This document shows, piece after piece, positions 42,595-55,049 of a DNA stretch of 64,000 nt. The DNA is from Chara braunii (lineage: Eukaryota > Streptophyta > Charophyceae > Charales > Characeae): contig BFEA01000004.1 in NCBI GenBank assembly GCA_003427395.1, positions 3,971,986 to 4,035,985 of the forward strand, given 5' to 3'. A program made the position numbers and the translations under genes. How positions within the stretch are numbered: the first letter of the stretch is position 1; every line of letters starts with the position of its first letter. The notes below the pieces were generated by a model, which worked only from the letters and a program-made list of their open reading frames with translations, was not told the DNA's origin and ran no database searches.

Positions 42595-44918
42595 GTCGTT
42601 TTCAAGTCGTATTATCAGATCATCGTTTGTGTATTACGCTTTTACTTTTCTTCTTATGTCAATTTAAATTGTGTGGTTTGATCTCGTACGTACTGTACAT
42701 GTAAATCATATAAGAGATAAACTTAATATGATGGCACGCCCGTCGTCCTGATTCAACAAGGGTTTGAGTGCATGTTCTAATAAGTTCCGGATCTTTGGTG
42801 CAGACCACCATAAAAAGCTTAAGGAGGATCACATCATGTAAGCTCAACTAAATCCGTAAGACCATAGAGAAATAATGGGTAGTAAGCCCTCATTTATAGT
42901 TGTTGTCATAATATCATTGCGTATGTTATGAATATCTAAGGTCGTCTCAGTTTTACCTTTGTAATTCACTTTTTGTACAATAGGAATAAAATTTGAGGCC
43001 AAGAAAAAGAAGTGTAAATTTTTGTTGTCCTCTTCAAGTTCACGAATATGGGTAGCTGCAGGGTAGGTTTAATGTGTCATTATCAAAAACAAAGTTTATA
43101 TCTATGATTATTCGTCCGTTGCTTAGCCATTAGATATTTATCGAATGGGTGACTGTTGTATGGTATGAGTTCTCGTTAGGCTATGTGATGACCAATTATA
43201 CTCTTAGGATATAGTTGGGTGATGTGGATCATATTGATTGTGTTTGTACACAGTTGTGATAGATAACACTATAGATATGTATGAGTGTCATAAAGACCGA
43301 CATTTATGCTTTCATAAAAAACTAAGAAAGTTTTTATTATATTGGATTGAGTATGAAGAGTATTGTTCTTAGGAAACTTACTACATGTGTTCGGATGCTA
43401 CAAACATTCACTTAAGCCAATCATTTTAGTCGTTACCAGATTATCAATGAGTTTTTAAAACTTGAAAATAAAGTGTCGGATGACAGCAAACTAGTAGAGC
43501 ACATGCTCAAGTGAAAAATTATTTCAATATGTTAAAAATATTATGAAGTATGAACAAGTTACGTAAAAAATTTTAACTTGTAGCAAATAGGATGTGAAGT
43601 TTATCAGTAAGTTAATTTGACTTTTATAACCATATGCACTAGAGTGTAATTATTAAGCTACCTACATTAAGGTAAACTTCACCCATGAGATTATGGGTCA
43701 TAATGCCTAATTATGAGCTAAATCGACTTCATATGTTGTAGAATGTGAAGTGACGAAAGTCTAATTAAGAAAATAAAATCCTGATACAACCGAGGTTCTT
43801 AAATTATATTATGAGGTTACCCGCATAACTATGTCATACTTTCAAACAATACACTTCGTATAACAAAATTATGAGGTTATTCACCTATGAACCACATAAT
43901 TGAGGTGTATAACATTACAAAGTGTAGTTACAGTATTTCTTTTAGGAAACAAAAGTTCTCTCATAATTACGTCGACGAGATAATTTATCTTTTTAATTGT
44001 CTCTCGCCTCAATAGTCGACTTTTGAGTTATAAATTTGATGTCATATTATAGTAAGGAATAAAACTCTCTTATGTGACAACATGTCTTTTTTTAGAATGT
44101 GATATTCAATGTCTATCGGTGTATTTCACATTGTGACTTTGATGTTTGCACCGACTTCAAAGATCTGAATAATGTAAGTAAGTGAGAGTGTCTTGACGCC
44201 ATAATCATTCATAATTGTATATGACATTATCCTTATCACAGGTAGTTTGAGTAGTACCTCTTACGATGTATAGGGCAAAATAACGGTCATTATTGTGTGT
44301 TATACTTAAAGAGTATGTTAAAGATATTTAGAAGTTGATCATCCAAAGTTTTAATCGTTGTAAAGTCATTTAATTGCTTAATTATAAATGCTTATGGATT
44401 CTGTGTTGATAATATAAAGATAATAACCTAGTAATTCGATGGTCTCATAATTCTAAGCATTTTTAAGATTATCCACTTGAATAACTATTTTTTCTAAAGA
44501 TACACCATATTTAGTTATGTTACAAGAGTGTATCCGCTCCATAGTTAATTAACTCCTAAAGGTGAGAGGTATCAAAATTTCAACGTTATGAATTAGTGAA
44601 AGTGTCATTCTACATTTATTACTCTTGATAATGTTTACTATTATCGTTCTCGAGGTAAGTTGGGAACCTATCTGCTATAATATGTTAGAGACGGATTGTT
44701 GTTATCAACTTGTTACAAGTTGAAAATTTTCCTTTAAGCAGTACAAATATCGACTTGAGTCAAACACTTATGTTATTGGTAAGGTGTGTGGAAATATTTG
44801 AAGAGTTTCTATGAGGAAAAAAATATAAGGACTTCAGCCTAGTGGGGAATGAACTCAATTGAAAAAGTCACAACTTTTCATAAAAAAATTCAAATAATAC
44901 TTATGATATTATTGGCAT
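42595..44918. other. AT-rich unassigned DNA
   Basis: Long AT-rich stretch without ORFs over 62 codons. Phrases such as ATTATGAGGTTA recur around 43810-43910, suggesting old degenerate repeats. No gene. Confidence 0.5.
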
Positions 44919-45007
44919 GAGGGTAACTGGCGTTCGGGACGGGCCGAACGCCCGAACTTATGGGACCCCTTGGGGATGCGTTCGGCCATGCGGGCCGAAC
45001 GCTGACC

Positions 45008-45047
<40 letters not shown>

Positions 45048-45676
45048 AAAAACTCTGAAAAAAAAATATGTTATGAAGAAAAATAAATTAAACAAGATTT
45101 GCCTAAGCATTACATCCGAAGTTTTTTACCAAATTCGAAATAAAAATAAAATGCGAAAAATAAATACTAATAATAAAAATAAATAGAAATAAAAAGATAA
45201 TTAAATTTAATGAGTGCGTGACTATGTTTTCGACACCACTATCGTTGGCAATTTTTCATTTTTTTTGGGCAAAGCTAAATGCCCTGAAAATTTACAGATG
45301 TGTACTTCACCTAATACAAAACCCACTAAAAAATTTTCAAAAAATAATAAAATTGTTTAGACCCCGAACTAAAGTGAAAACAAAAAGTAAAAAGTTAAAA
45401 AATACGTGGGGGAGCACGTTTTGACACAGCCATCTTTGGCGATTTGTAATTCTTATTGGGCTTAGCCAAATGACTTGAAAATTTACAGGCATATACCTCA
45501 CGTCATAGAGTACTCACAAAAAAACAAATCAGAAAAAAATTCTTAGTTTTAGAGCTCAAAATAATTTATGGCGGGGGGCCAAACGCCATTAGGTTCTGAC
45601 CGCGTACGGGACCCCGAACGCCCGTACGTACGGAGGTTTGCCCGGGGACCTCCGTACATACGGGCTGGTGACCTTG
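44919..45676 (-). mobile_element. complete hAT-like MITE with 8-bp target duplication
   Basis: Ends GAGGGTAACTGGCG and (complement) CAAGGTCACCAGCCCG. The 8-bp direct repeat ATTGGCAT flanks it exactly at 44911-44918 and 45677-45684. It is inverted relative to 29916-30685 and shares all its parts: CG-rich end with CGAACGCCCGAAC, poly-A run 45009-45044, two internal boxes (about 45212 and 45410), and a right subterminal hairpin (CCGTACGTACGGAGG / CCTCCGTACATACGG, about 45629-45662). The 89-codon ORF inside is poly-Lys artefact. Confidence 0.85.
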
Positions 45677-45684
45677 ATTGGCAT

Positions 45685-46120
45685 CATAATTAGACAACAA
45701 ACTGACAATAGTAGATGATGTGATAAGTAGATAAATAAATCGCAGTACATGTTATACATTATGCATCTTTGGTATATATTTACATTTAATTGTCGTAACA
45801 GTTGAGGACTGTACATCTGATAAGATTCTAATTACAAGAATGTTCTTATTAAATCATAAGGTATAATGACTATTTGTTAAAAATATTTATATATTTTCTC
45901 ACCTCTAAAGCCATCAGGTAGAAAGTTATTCACTAAGTCTTTTATTCCATGATTGTCTAAGTCACATAGATATATAGTTTGAAGTATAATTGTTAGAATG
46001 ATTGTTAGAATAATTTTTTGAAGTTTATATACAATTTTCATATCATATGTCATAAAGTCATATTACGATATTATAAAAATATCAACTCTAAAGGGGCATG
46101 GGAAATGCAATATAATTAGT
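45685..46120. other. AT-rich unassigned DNA
   Basis: No supportable feature. Confidence 0.4.
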
Positions 46121-46123
46121 AAG

Positions 46124-46755
46124 CTAACTATTGAGGATTACCGAACTCTTAAAACTACGTCATGAATATTCTGATGATAAGCGTAGTCGTTTAATGATAT
46201 AGTTTTCATGAGGCACGTATAAACATAGCTTATTCACTGTAGTTATTCTTTCTTGAGGATACACTTTATACGGTCAGGATATGAAAACATCAACGGGAAA
46301 GACACTTATCTCGTAAGGTCGTAGTATTATGAATTCTGATTGTGATGTGCTCTATATTTATTTACTGGCTGTATGTGAATGCATGTGATTGATTGCGAAT
46401 GAATGTATATAGCGATATATATTAGTATAATTATACCTCTAACTATTGAGAATTATCGAACTCTTGGAACTACGTCATTAACATTTTGACGATAAGTCTA
46501 GTCGTTTAACGATTTAGTTTTCATGAGGCACGTATAAATAATGGTTACTCACTTAAGTTATTCTCTCTTAAGGATATACTTCATACTGTCAAGATATGGG
46601 AATATCAACGTGAAAGACACTTAACTCGTAAGGTCGTAGTATTATGAATTGTGATTGCAATATGCTTTATTTTTATTTATCGATTGTATGTGAATGCATG
46701 TGAATGATTCCAAATGAATGTGTGTGGGGATAATCAATATATATATATATATATG
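46124..46755. repeat. 315-bp tandem duplication
   Basis: CTAACTATTGAGGATTACCGAACTC starts at 46124 and CTAACTATTGAGAATTATCGAACTC at 46439. Similarity runs the full unit, including TTTTCATGAGGCACGTATAAA, TCGTAAGGTCGTAGTATTATGAATT and GTATGTGAATGCATGTGA. It ends in a short TA run. No ORF. Confidence 0.85.
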
Positions 46756-49700
46756 TTAATATAATTATGTTTTTCTATATATTTTAAAATTTATATTATT
46801 ATTTTTAAACATGAATTGTTGATGTATGTTCTTGCATGCATGAAAAGTCGTATGAATCGCTCTCCTTGAAAAACGTTGGGTATACTGCATGAAATCCGTG
46901 TCAAGCGAGGGATCGAGGGGGAATATAGTGACTAACATGTGAAAAAGTGAAAATTGTTTCAAATGAGGTCATGATACAATATCAATGTTATGAAAGACTG
47001 CGACGTTGAGTGATATTTTTTTCTAAATGGCTTAAGGGAGTCATAGTTAAGTTTTATAGAATATAGTTAGACACACGTTGAAAATATGTTCCTGTTCCAT
47101 AGTGAGGAATTGTTATTTTTCCTTCAAGGAAAAGTGACTACATTATCAGCGAAATGGAGAAAGGTGTTGAAGATTTCTTATGAACTTAGACGATGAGTAA
47201 GGAATACTATTACTTAGCATAGGTTGATTGAGGATAACTACCTTAATTTTCTAATGTTAAGTGGAACCGCCATACTTGGAAAAAGGTGCAAGTTAGACAC
47301 ATGTTCTTTGGACTAGTATGGATGAGGTTGTCTAAGTGGACCTAATGAGATCGGACGAGGTACAAACACTGAAATCGGAGGGCAGATGTGGTGAGGATTA
47401 ATCATAGGGTGTGACTCCGGGTCTGAGATGTTATCCAATTGCAGGGATTACACCATTCTTGTACACTATATACTTTAATTAAGCCGAAATGAGTACATGA
47501 TATGCCCTTGTCACAATTAACTTTATAACCTGTTGTGATTGCTATTATTATTTCTTAATGTAATAATTATATATTTTTTAGTAGTACGAGTTGTTGTTTG
47601 TCTGGAATTGATGTACCTTAATATTTTATGACATGTTATTGATTTCATTATCTATTTTTCGTGCAAAGTTTACGCTATCTCCAGAGTATGGCGGGAGAAT
47701 ATCATTTTCATTCGTATTGTAATGTTCAATGAAAACAAGGGGAAAATCCTACATATAGTAACAAGTTTTTTATGACATGTTTCTTTTACCATGTTAATGA
47801 TCTCAATGATATAGTGAGATTCACATTTTTAATAACTATTTTAGGAGAGCTATAATCTTTCCTGCATATGTGTTGATATACATTCCAACTTATAAATTAT
47901 GCATACGTTCACTCGATACACGATTGATATTGTTATTATTTTTATTTTTTTCAGACATGCCCTTATGTGATAATCTGACAATGACCTGAATTGAGTTTTA
48001 TATTTAAAATTACGAAATTGTTGTTATTGAAATGACATTAAAGATCTTTCTTATTTAAAAGACCTTTAAGTTGTGGTTTATTTTTGAAAGAGACCGTTCA
48101 ATCACCACTAGGGTTATTTTGAGGCATAACATATAAGATCATACAATGGACTTATATGAATTTGTTGATATTCTGAAATATATTTCTTGCATCGACGATG
48201 AAGTGAAAACCAAAAATTACATTTTTCTTTGGTTTTTTATATGCTTATCTTTAAGATATATATGAGACGTGTGTTCGACTGAGCTGTGATCGAGAGTTGG
48301 GGGTCATGACCCCTAAATGTCAACCTGATAATAATGAAAATGGTCAATAATTTTTCTTTGTATATATATATTTTTGAAATGAGTATCGTTTATTCATTTT
48401 TGAAGGTTATTCCGATGGACTAAATTACCAAGCCTATGATGGAAAATTGACATCGTTGGAATGTAACTCCCAGTGCGGACTGCTGACAAAGTATAAGCAG
48501 ACAATGAATCTTCTGGTTATGGCATAGGGTTGGGACTAAAAGGGTTGCAACCGCAGTGAAGGATTCAACTCAGGTGGTTATCAGAAGGGTCGAGAGTCGA
48601 GTATGGTAATTGGGTAAACCCCATGATAGGATAATTCGTCCATCATTTAGTAACCAATGTGGGAAGAACCACTGTTAAAATAACAATACGGTAGGCCACA
48701 GATCTGGACTGATCGGCAGAGTTGCGGTGAACCACGATGAAGGTCGCTGGTTCCTTTGCACTATACATCAAGAGAGACAATATGTTCGTTATTTTCATAC
48801 CCTAGTTAGGGCCGACATCCTCAGAGGAAGACTCGTAAGCGATACCAAGTGGACGGACACCTAACGAGAAACCGATAAGTGTCTAGGGGGTTAGGAAAGT
48901 TAGGGTTACCTGCACGTTGAGTACTACTTCAAGGATGTAGTATGAATCGAGTATCTCCACCTTTATAATATTTTATTTCCAAAGTGATTATGTTGAAGAC
49001 TCATGTTAGAATCCCGTTAGTGTAAAGAGTATCAATGTGGCATCGTGAGTCTTTGACTTGACATTCGATCCGGTAACTCGGATTCGAATATCCACTCGTC
49101 AAAGATGTGCTTTATTTTGGGAAGGGAATCCAAATTTTGTTTCAAAGGAAAAATAATTTTATATTTGGTTTGCATTGTTTTAAATTGTTTTTATAAGGTG
49201 ATTCGATTATGAGAAATTATATAAGGGGTTTTGCATGAAAAATGAAGCAAATAAAAATTATTGCGACGGACACGTCGTTAATGGGGTCCGGGAATATTGT
49301 CGAGGCAACCCTTACAATGATATTCACCCAAGTTTTTGCATTCGACAGATCGGGGGTGTCATGTCGGACTCGGTTTGAACTGAAAAATTTGCATAATTTT
49401 GTGTTGTATTTTGAGATGGGTTCCTCGGCGGTTGAGGTCGATGTGTATGGGTAAGTAAAGTTGGTTAATTTGTGCACATGTTATTGCAGTGTGTGTTTGG
49501 ATGGATGAAATCAATATAAACCCCTCCACCGGGAAGGCCGAGAGTGTAAGTTGAGAGGGGTGAGTCGATTGCAATCCCGTTAATGGGTTAGCATTTTAAC
49601 TTGTCGACCATCCGAGATTGGCTAAAAATTAATGAAAACCATAACCATAATGCTTCGCCAATAAAAAGGTTGATTGCAGGACTCGATAAATGATATTGCA

Positions 49701-50375
49701 AAACTTAACCTGATTTAATCAATGACTAGATTCAGAATGGCTGAGTCGAGTTCCTTGCTGAAAATGAGTTAGTCTAAGAATCGACCAGACTTGATCCCTG
49801 TATTTTTCATGTGTTAGATAACACTGAAACTTACTAGGCTAAATCCTAAAGTGGCGGAAAAGGAGCAACCATATTATTACACTGGTTAGATATTCATAAG
49901 TTAGGTAGCGGGGCAAAAGCCTCATGACGTCGTTAAGAGTACTCTGATACATTTTTTTTTATTTTTTTTTTAAGCCAGCTATATCCCTCCCTCAATTTCA
50001 CCCCCTGCTACCTACATGTTAGTATTATGAGCAGAGACGGAGAAGTAATGCGTGCATAATTTTGCCTCTTACAATTAAGGGAATGCAGTATGCCACCCAT
50101 TTTAATTTGTAGTGGTCAGAAAGTAGAGTGAGGTCGCCAGTATGGTCCGACTAACATAAAGGTCGAACATTTTGCTAGTAGTTGCTCCTCCCTTTTCGTC
50201 GTCCTTCAACCCCAACCGAATAACAGCAGTGTCTAAGGCCAACTGTTTCCCACACACCACACACAATCTTCTCAAACTGACACTCACACTCACACCCGAC
50301 TTGGCAATAGACCTTTCTAATATCGACTAGAGGGACTATCGCCGCTGGTTGGCACTAAGTGCGCCACAACCACTT
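46756..50375. other. AT-rich unassigned DNA
   Basis: Almost no ORFs. The exception, 49242-49454 plus, has protein-like TLTMIFTQVFAFDRSGVSC followed by a GTAAGT donor-like site near 49450, and resembles sequence at 6.6 kb. GTTGCAACCGCAGTGAAGGATTC / GTTGCGGTGAACCACGATGAAGG (about 48545 and 48723) suggest another old repeat. No gene call. Confidence 0.4.
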
Positions 50376-50448
50376 GTAGGGCTCAACTCAGAACCCACAA
50401 CCTTCTGAATATCACTTGCGAGTCTAACGAGTTGAGCTCGGCTGCTCG
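50376..50448 (-). ncRNA. tRNA-derived SINE-like sequence
   Basis: On the minus strand GAGCTCAACTCGTTAGACTC (about 50420-50440) closely matches a tRNA A-box. About 35 bases later GGTTGTGGGTTCTGAG (50386-50404) resembles a B-box with a small insertion. Spacing and order fit a tRNA-derived retroposon. Confidence 0.5.
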
Positions 50449-51456
50449 ATTTGTGTGTGGGTTTCAATCCTGTGCCGTTTATTTTAGTATATTGTTGTAT
50501 TTAGTTTTGTTTTTAAGCCCCGAAAGTGACAGTTGACACACCGAAGGGGGATACCACTTGGCGTTTGTTTGGAGATTATGTTTTCCTTCTTTCGATTTTT
50601 GTTTCTATTATGATTTATTTTAGTTATTTCTTTTTCATTTCTTACGGCTCGAATCTAAAAGTTTGAATTTACCTCGACGAATCCTCCTCGTTTCATAGGG
50701 CAGATTCATCTTGGAGAGAAAGAAAGTCAGCTAGCTGTAACAAACGACTTTTAGTTGTGACCGTGGCCATGGCATTGCGATCGTGAAAGGGCAAACATCG
50801 TGGCGGTAGAGTCGCGAACAGAGAGATGGTGCAGGATAGGAGACAAGAAAGAGCGAGACGCAGGATGTAGTGGGCCTGATGCACGATTACATACGGATAT
50901 GATGAACGTATGTCGTTGGGGGAAGGGTGCAGTGCAAAGAAGAATATGTGTAAACGAGGAAAAAATATATGAAAGGCGTGAGTAGGAGGAAAACAAAACA
51001 TGGTGGAAGAGACAGGATAAAAGAGAGTGAACGAGAAAGATAAAATAGAGTGGAAGAGAAAGGTGTGGCAAAAAGAAAGTGCGCGTGATGGTAGAGAAGG
51101 AGTGTGTTTGGGCGATGAAGATGCGCGACATTGAGGGGAAGGTGATCGACGAGTGGCATAGCGGGCAAGAAAACTAATACGGGATAGCAAGTCGTGGAGT
51201 GGGGCCCCGTCCTCACTGTCGTTGCGGTGATGCTCGTCTCTTTTTCGTAATCCTCTTTAAGCCATGGTAACATTCCTCCTTGATTACAAAATTGATCTTC
51301 GTCGTTGTCGCCCTGTCATTGTTGTCCACTACGTCTCGTGGTCGTTGATTGCAACCTCAATTCCTTTCCTATTCATGATAATGGCTGGATACATTGCATG
51401 ATATGTGAGAGGACTGCATTTGGTGCGAGGAGCATAGGACAATGGAAAGTGCTCGC

Positions 51457-51459
<3 letters not shown>
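50449..51459. other. unassigned, purine-rich 50940-51130
   Basis: Minus-strand Ser/Leu/Phe ORFs (50693-51273) are readings of a purine-rich plus strand. No gene call. Confidence 0.5.

Positions 51460-51537
<78 letters not shown>
51460..51537. repeat. (GT)n microsatellite before gap 2
   Basis: TG run with one AATG interruption, running directly into N. Confidence 0.97.
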
Positions 51538-51707
51538 NNNNNNNNNNNNNNNNNNNNNNNNNNNNNNNNNNNNNNNNNNNNNNNNNNNNNNNNNNNNNNN
51601 NNNNNNNNNNNNNNNNNNNNNNNNNNNNNNNNNNNNNNNNNNNNNNNNNNNNNNNNNNNNNNNNNNNNNNNNNNNNNNNNNNNNNNNNNNNNNNNNNNNN
51701 NNNNNNN
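51538..51707. other. assembly gap, 170 N
   Basis: Gap bounded by (GT)n on the left and (GA)n on the right. Confidence 0.99.

Positions 51708-51768
<61 letters not shown>
51708..51768. repeat. (GA)n(CAGA)n after gap 2
   Basis: GA run passing into ACAGACAGACAGACAGAC. Confidence 0.97.
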
Positions 51769-51769
<1 letters not shown>

Positions 51770-52123
51770 AAGATAGAGGGTCATTGATTTTGGTTGGGAA
51801 AAAAATCCTCTCACGAGCGAATGTGCTTGTAGTTTTGCCCATGATCAATATGCGTTCATATGTCGAAGATCAATGTGACTGAATGCGGTGCACATTTTCG
51901 GTTTAATTCATTCCGCAGCAGAGTACTTGTGTATATATGAGTGTATCTACGTAAGAGAGACAAAGAAAGTGGCAGTGTTGTGAAAGGAGGAAGAGTGTCA
52001 CATATTGAGGAAAGAGGATGACACATACGCGAAGAAGAGGGAGAGGAAGAAGAAAATGAGGAGAAGGGAGGAAGGAAAAAAATCTTGCTTGTCGTATGTG
52101 GTAGATGTTGAAGGTTGCCAAGA

Positions 52124-52319
52124 CATGTTGCGCAGCGAGATTTTGTTGAATGGACAAGAGAATGTTATCTTGTATATTCCTTCCGTATGTGAACTCTGTC
52201 TGTGCCGGATGTATTATGTCCGTTGTTACCTTTATCAATCGGTTGGCCACGGTCTTGGATGCCATCTTGTAGACTACAGTGAGGAGGGGAACGGGTTGCA
52301 CGTTGATTTTTTCGAGTTA
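52124..52319 (-). pseudogene. LINE reverse-transcriptase fragment
   Basis: The minus strand encodes the conserved N-terminal block of L1-type LINE reverse transcriptase: LEKINVQPVPLLTVVYKMAS, KTVANRLIKV, then IIHPAQTEFTYGRNIQDNIL. Family members typically read NWRPITLLN-YK---K-LANRL followed by IIH-NQ-GF--GR-I-DNI. Only about 60 codons remain; a stop lies just upstream and similarity ends in a purine-rich tract. The catalytic YADD motif, endonuclease and rest of the element are missing. It is a dead 5'- and 3'-truncated relic. Confidence 0.8.
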
Positions 52320-52459
52320 TGTGTGTTTCTATATCATGACTGTATTAGGATGGAAAATTAACTTGTAAACCTATGTTTTCATATCATGAGTGTATTAGGA
52401 AGGAACGATAGTTTATGTACATTTCACAGTTGTTCTAGTATCATCAATAATTATTGTTG

Positions 52460-52465
52460 CTGTTG

Positions 52466-52517
<52 letters not shown>

Positions 52518-52522
52518 CATTA
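52460..52522. repeat. (ATT)n microsatellite
   Basis: TTATTATTATT run after TTGTTGCTGTTG. Confidence 0.95.
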
Positions 52523-53277
52523 TTGTTATTTTTTTGTATGTGCAATTATACTTGCTCATAATCTGGTCGTGTTATGACCATATACGCATGAGTAAAACTG
52601 CATGTTCCTAGTGCTCTCGAGTAATACTCACTTGTATCTACTATTTGTGTGTTTGATTGTATCCACTCTTTGCTTCTGTCTATGTGTGTCGAGTTATGCG
52701 TGTGACCATGTAATGAGTAGTATCACTTAGGTATGTGATTGTGTTTTTGTTTTATTTTCTTCCTTAATCTGCTAATCGTAAAGGTCAAACACATTTACAT
52801 GATAGTGATATAACTGATTTGAAACTGTCATCATAGCATCAGCGGGATCCAATAGAAGTTGTTGATCTTGTTTTGTTTTTGTTCTTAACGCCATGCCACT
52901 TATATTCGTGCAGTTATGGTATTCCATAGAACCCGTATGCAATAGTGTTTGATCCTACTTACGACTAAGTTTTTGTTTACTCGAATGGTGATTCATGGTT
53001 GATCATCTCTAGTTGCATTCATGATAGGTTCCTCGTGGCCCAAGTTCAGACTGCGATCCGTATTGGCTTCGTGTGTTGATGTTTGCCTTCTTTCCCTCCC
53101 AGCGACTGATTTTCAACATGCGCAGTTTGCACTGGAGGGTGGAGGAGAGAGGTTTGAGTGTAGACATACACAATAATATCCCACAGTGATGATCAATGAA
53201 TGTGCGAGGTGGTGTGGGTGTAGGAATCGCTTATGGAACTTGGGTATAGGGGTGAAACTAACCGAATTCACTCGTAG
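52523..53277. other. unassigned stretch
   Basis: No supportable feature. Confidence 0.4.
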
Positions 53278-53602
53278 TTAACGACCACCTGAAATTTCAG
53301 AATGAAAGATTCTAAAGTGGTCTGAAACCTCTGAAATGACCTGAAGATACTTCAGGTCACTTCAGAAGTTTCGGGTGGTTTGAAGGACAAGTTTTATGTT
53401 TTTTTTTTTTTTGACTGCTTTTGTTTTTAGTCTAATGTTGTTGTCTGTCACCTGAATTACCTGAAGTGCCTGAAGCTTTTGAAAGGGGTTTCAAGTCCCC
53501 CTATCCAACCATTTGGATAAGGGACCTGAAACCCCTTTTAGAAGCTTCAGCCACTTCAGGTCATTTTAAAAATTTCAGGTGGGGACCCGACCTTCTGTTT
53601 CC
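53278..53602. repeat. fold-back repeat FB-5
   Basis: Left end GTTAACGACCACCTGAAATTTCAG is the reverse of the FB-1 and FB-4 right ends. The interior has TTTCAAGTCCCCCTATCCAACC-ATTTGGATA palindrome, CTGAAGTGCCTGAAGC and its inverse GCTTCAGCCACTTCAGG, and a poly-T run (53400-53413), which is the complement of the A-tract in FB-1. Confidence 0.8.
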
Positions 53603-54860
53603 GCTGCTCCACCCTAATTTACATCGATGCGCATTTTAAGGTCGTCACACCATAACTCTTTATTACCAATGATATGCACAATGTGAGTGTTGATCCGAGG
53701 ATCAGTAGCAACTTGTTTCTTTGACTGCGTTGACCTATCTGTCTCTGAGCTACAGTGTGTTGTTGTTCCTTATTTAACTGACAATCGATTTTGGTTAAAT
53801 TGCAATTTACCTCACAAGGTGCAGACCTCATGGATAATATGCACATGACCGACCAACATACAACCCAAGGTGTTCCAGGCTTGGAACATCATTTGCAATA
53901 ATCTGTAAATTGTTGGTCAGCGTTCATTATGTTTACTCATACGAATGAGGAACACCTCCATAATCATTATTCCTCTAATTTTGTTGTGGTCGACTACTAC
54001 TATTATTTGGCTGCAAATGTTTTGTCTCATTTGTCGTATATGGAATTGCATTTCCTTGCAATTACCTTTCAACAAGGTGTGGATCTTCCTTATCTAGAGG
54101 TAGAGGGTAAAGGTTTTGCACATTACAATGTGAGGTTCATCTTACGTAACAGTTGGTCGCTGCTACTCAATGGAAGTCTGCTGCTTTCAGGAGGATGCCA
54201 TTTGTTCAAAGGTTGTTGATGTAGCTTCTTATTTGGCGGCAAGTTGAATTGTTGCTTCTTGGAACAAACAGATTGTTGCGAATATTTTGCTCACTACTGA
54301 TGTTGAATACTGTTTCTTGCAATAAGGTATTGCTAATCATTGTTGATGACGATCATTACTAACTACTAATGTAACTGCTGTCTGTTGTTCCAGATACTAA
54401 TTATCGCTACTATTGTAAAAGTTGCTAGACGATGTTGCGAAAACTGTTATTATAGTTGATAGTTGTGGTTACACCAACAGACATCTGCCGCCGATTTCAT
54501 AACATTTCGCTAAAATTTCAACATGTTGCTATTGCTGGATTCTCAATAGTTTGATACTGACTATTTAGCAGTTGTTGTTGATTCATCAACAAATTACTTC
54601 GCGACTGAACTTTGCAGCAGTTGTTTTTTCATTCCTCAACAAAAATGTGCTTATGGTATTCTTGTTGGGCGATGCTAAGTTCGCCGTTAGACTGAGTAAC
54701 TTCAATATTATCGTATTCTGTGATAACTACTGAGTGTGTATGTATAGTCACTGACAAATTATGTATTTTTGTTTGTATATTGGACTGCGTCAAACTGGAT
54801 GGGTATGCGTGTTACCCATTTGGGTACTCACTAACATGCCTACTACTTACCTATGGCTGA
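53603..54860. other. unassigned, GTT-rich degenerate sequence
   Basis: ORF 53929-54219 has no recognised motif. From about 54230 the sequence is rich in GTTGTT/TTGCT phrases. No gene call. Confidence 0.4.
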
Positions 54861-54867
54861 TCGTCAT

Positions 54868-55049
54868 AACTATTGTTGTTATTATTATTTTTATTACTTT
54901 CGATTTTTACTTTTTTTTTTAGTTCGTACTGAACCACCATCACACGAACGTGGATTTCGGCATCACACGAACGTGGATTTCGTACTGTACTTTTTTTTTT
55001 TAGTTCGTACTGAACCACCATCACACGAACTATTGTTGTTATTATTATT
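54868..55049. repeat. nested exact duplications
   Basis: AACTATTGTTGTTATTATT at 54868 and 55028 flank the block. T-run plus AGTTCGTACTGAACCACC at about 54911 and 54991, and CATCACACGAACGTGG at 54938 and 54961, are exact internal repeats. Copies are essentially identical apart from T-run length, implying very recent slippage or template switching, or an assembly artefact. Confidence 0.85.

Noticed and set aside
44917-45186. 89-codon ORF
   Set aside because: Lies in the MITE and is dominated by poly-A (Lys).
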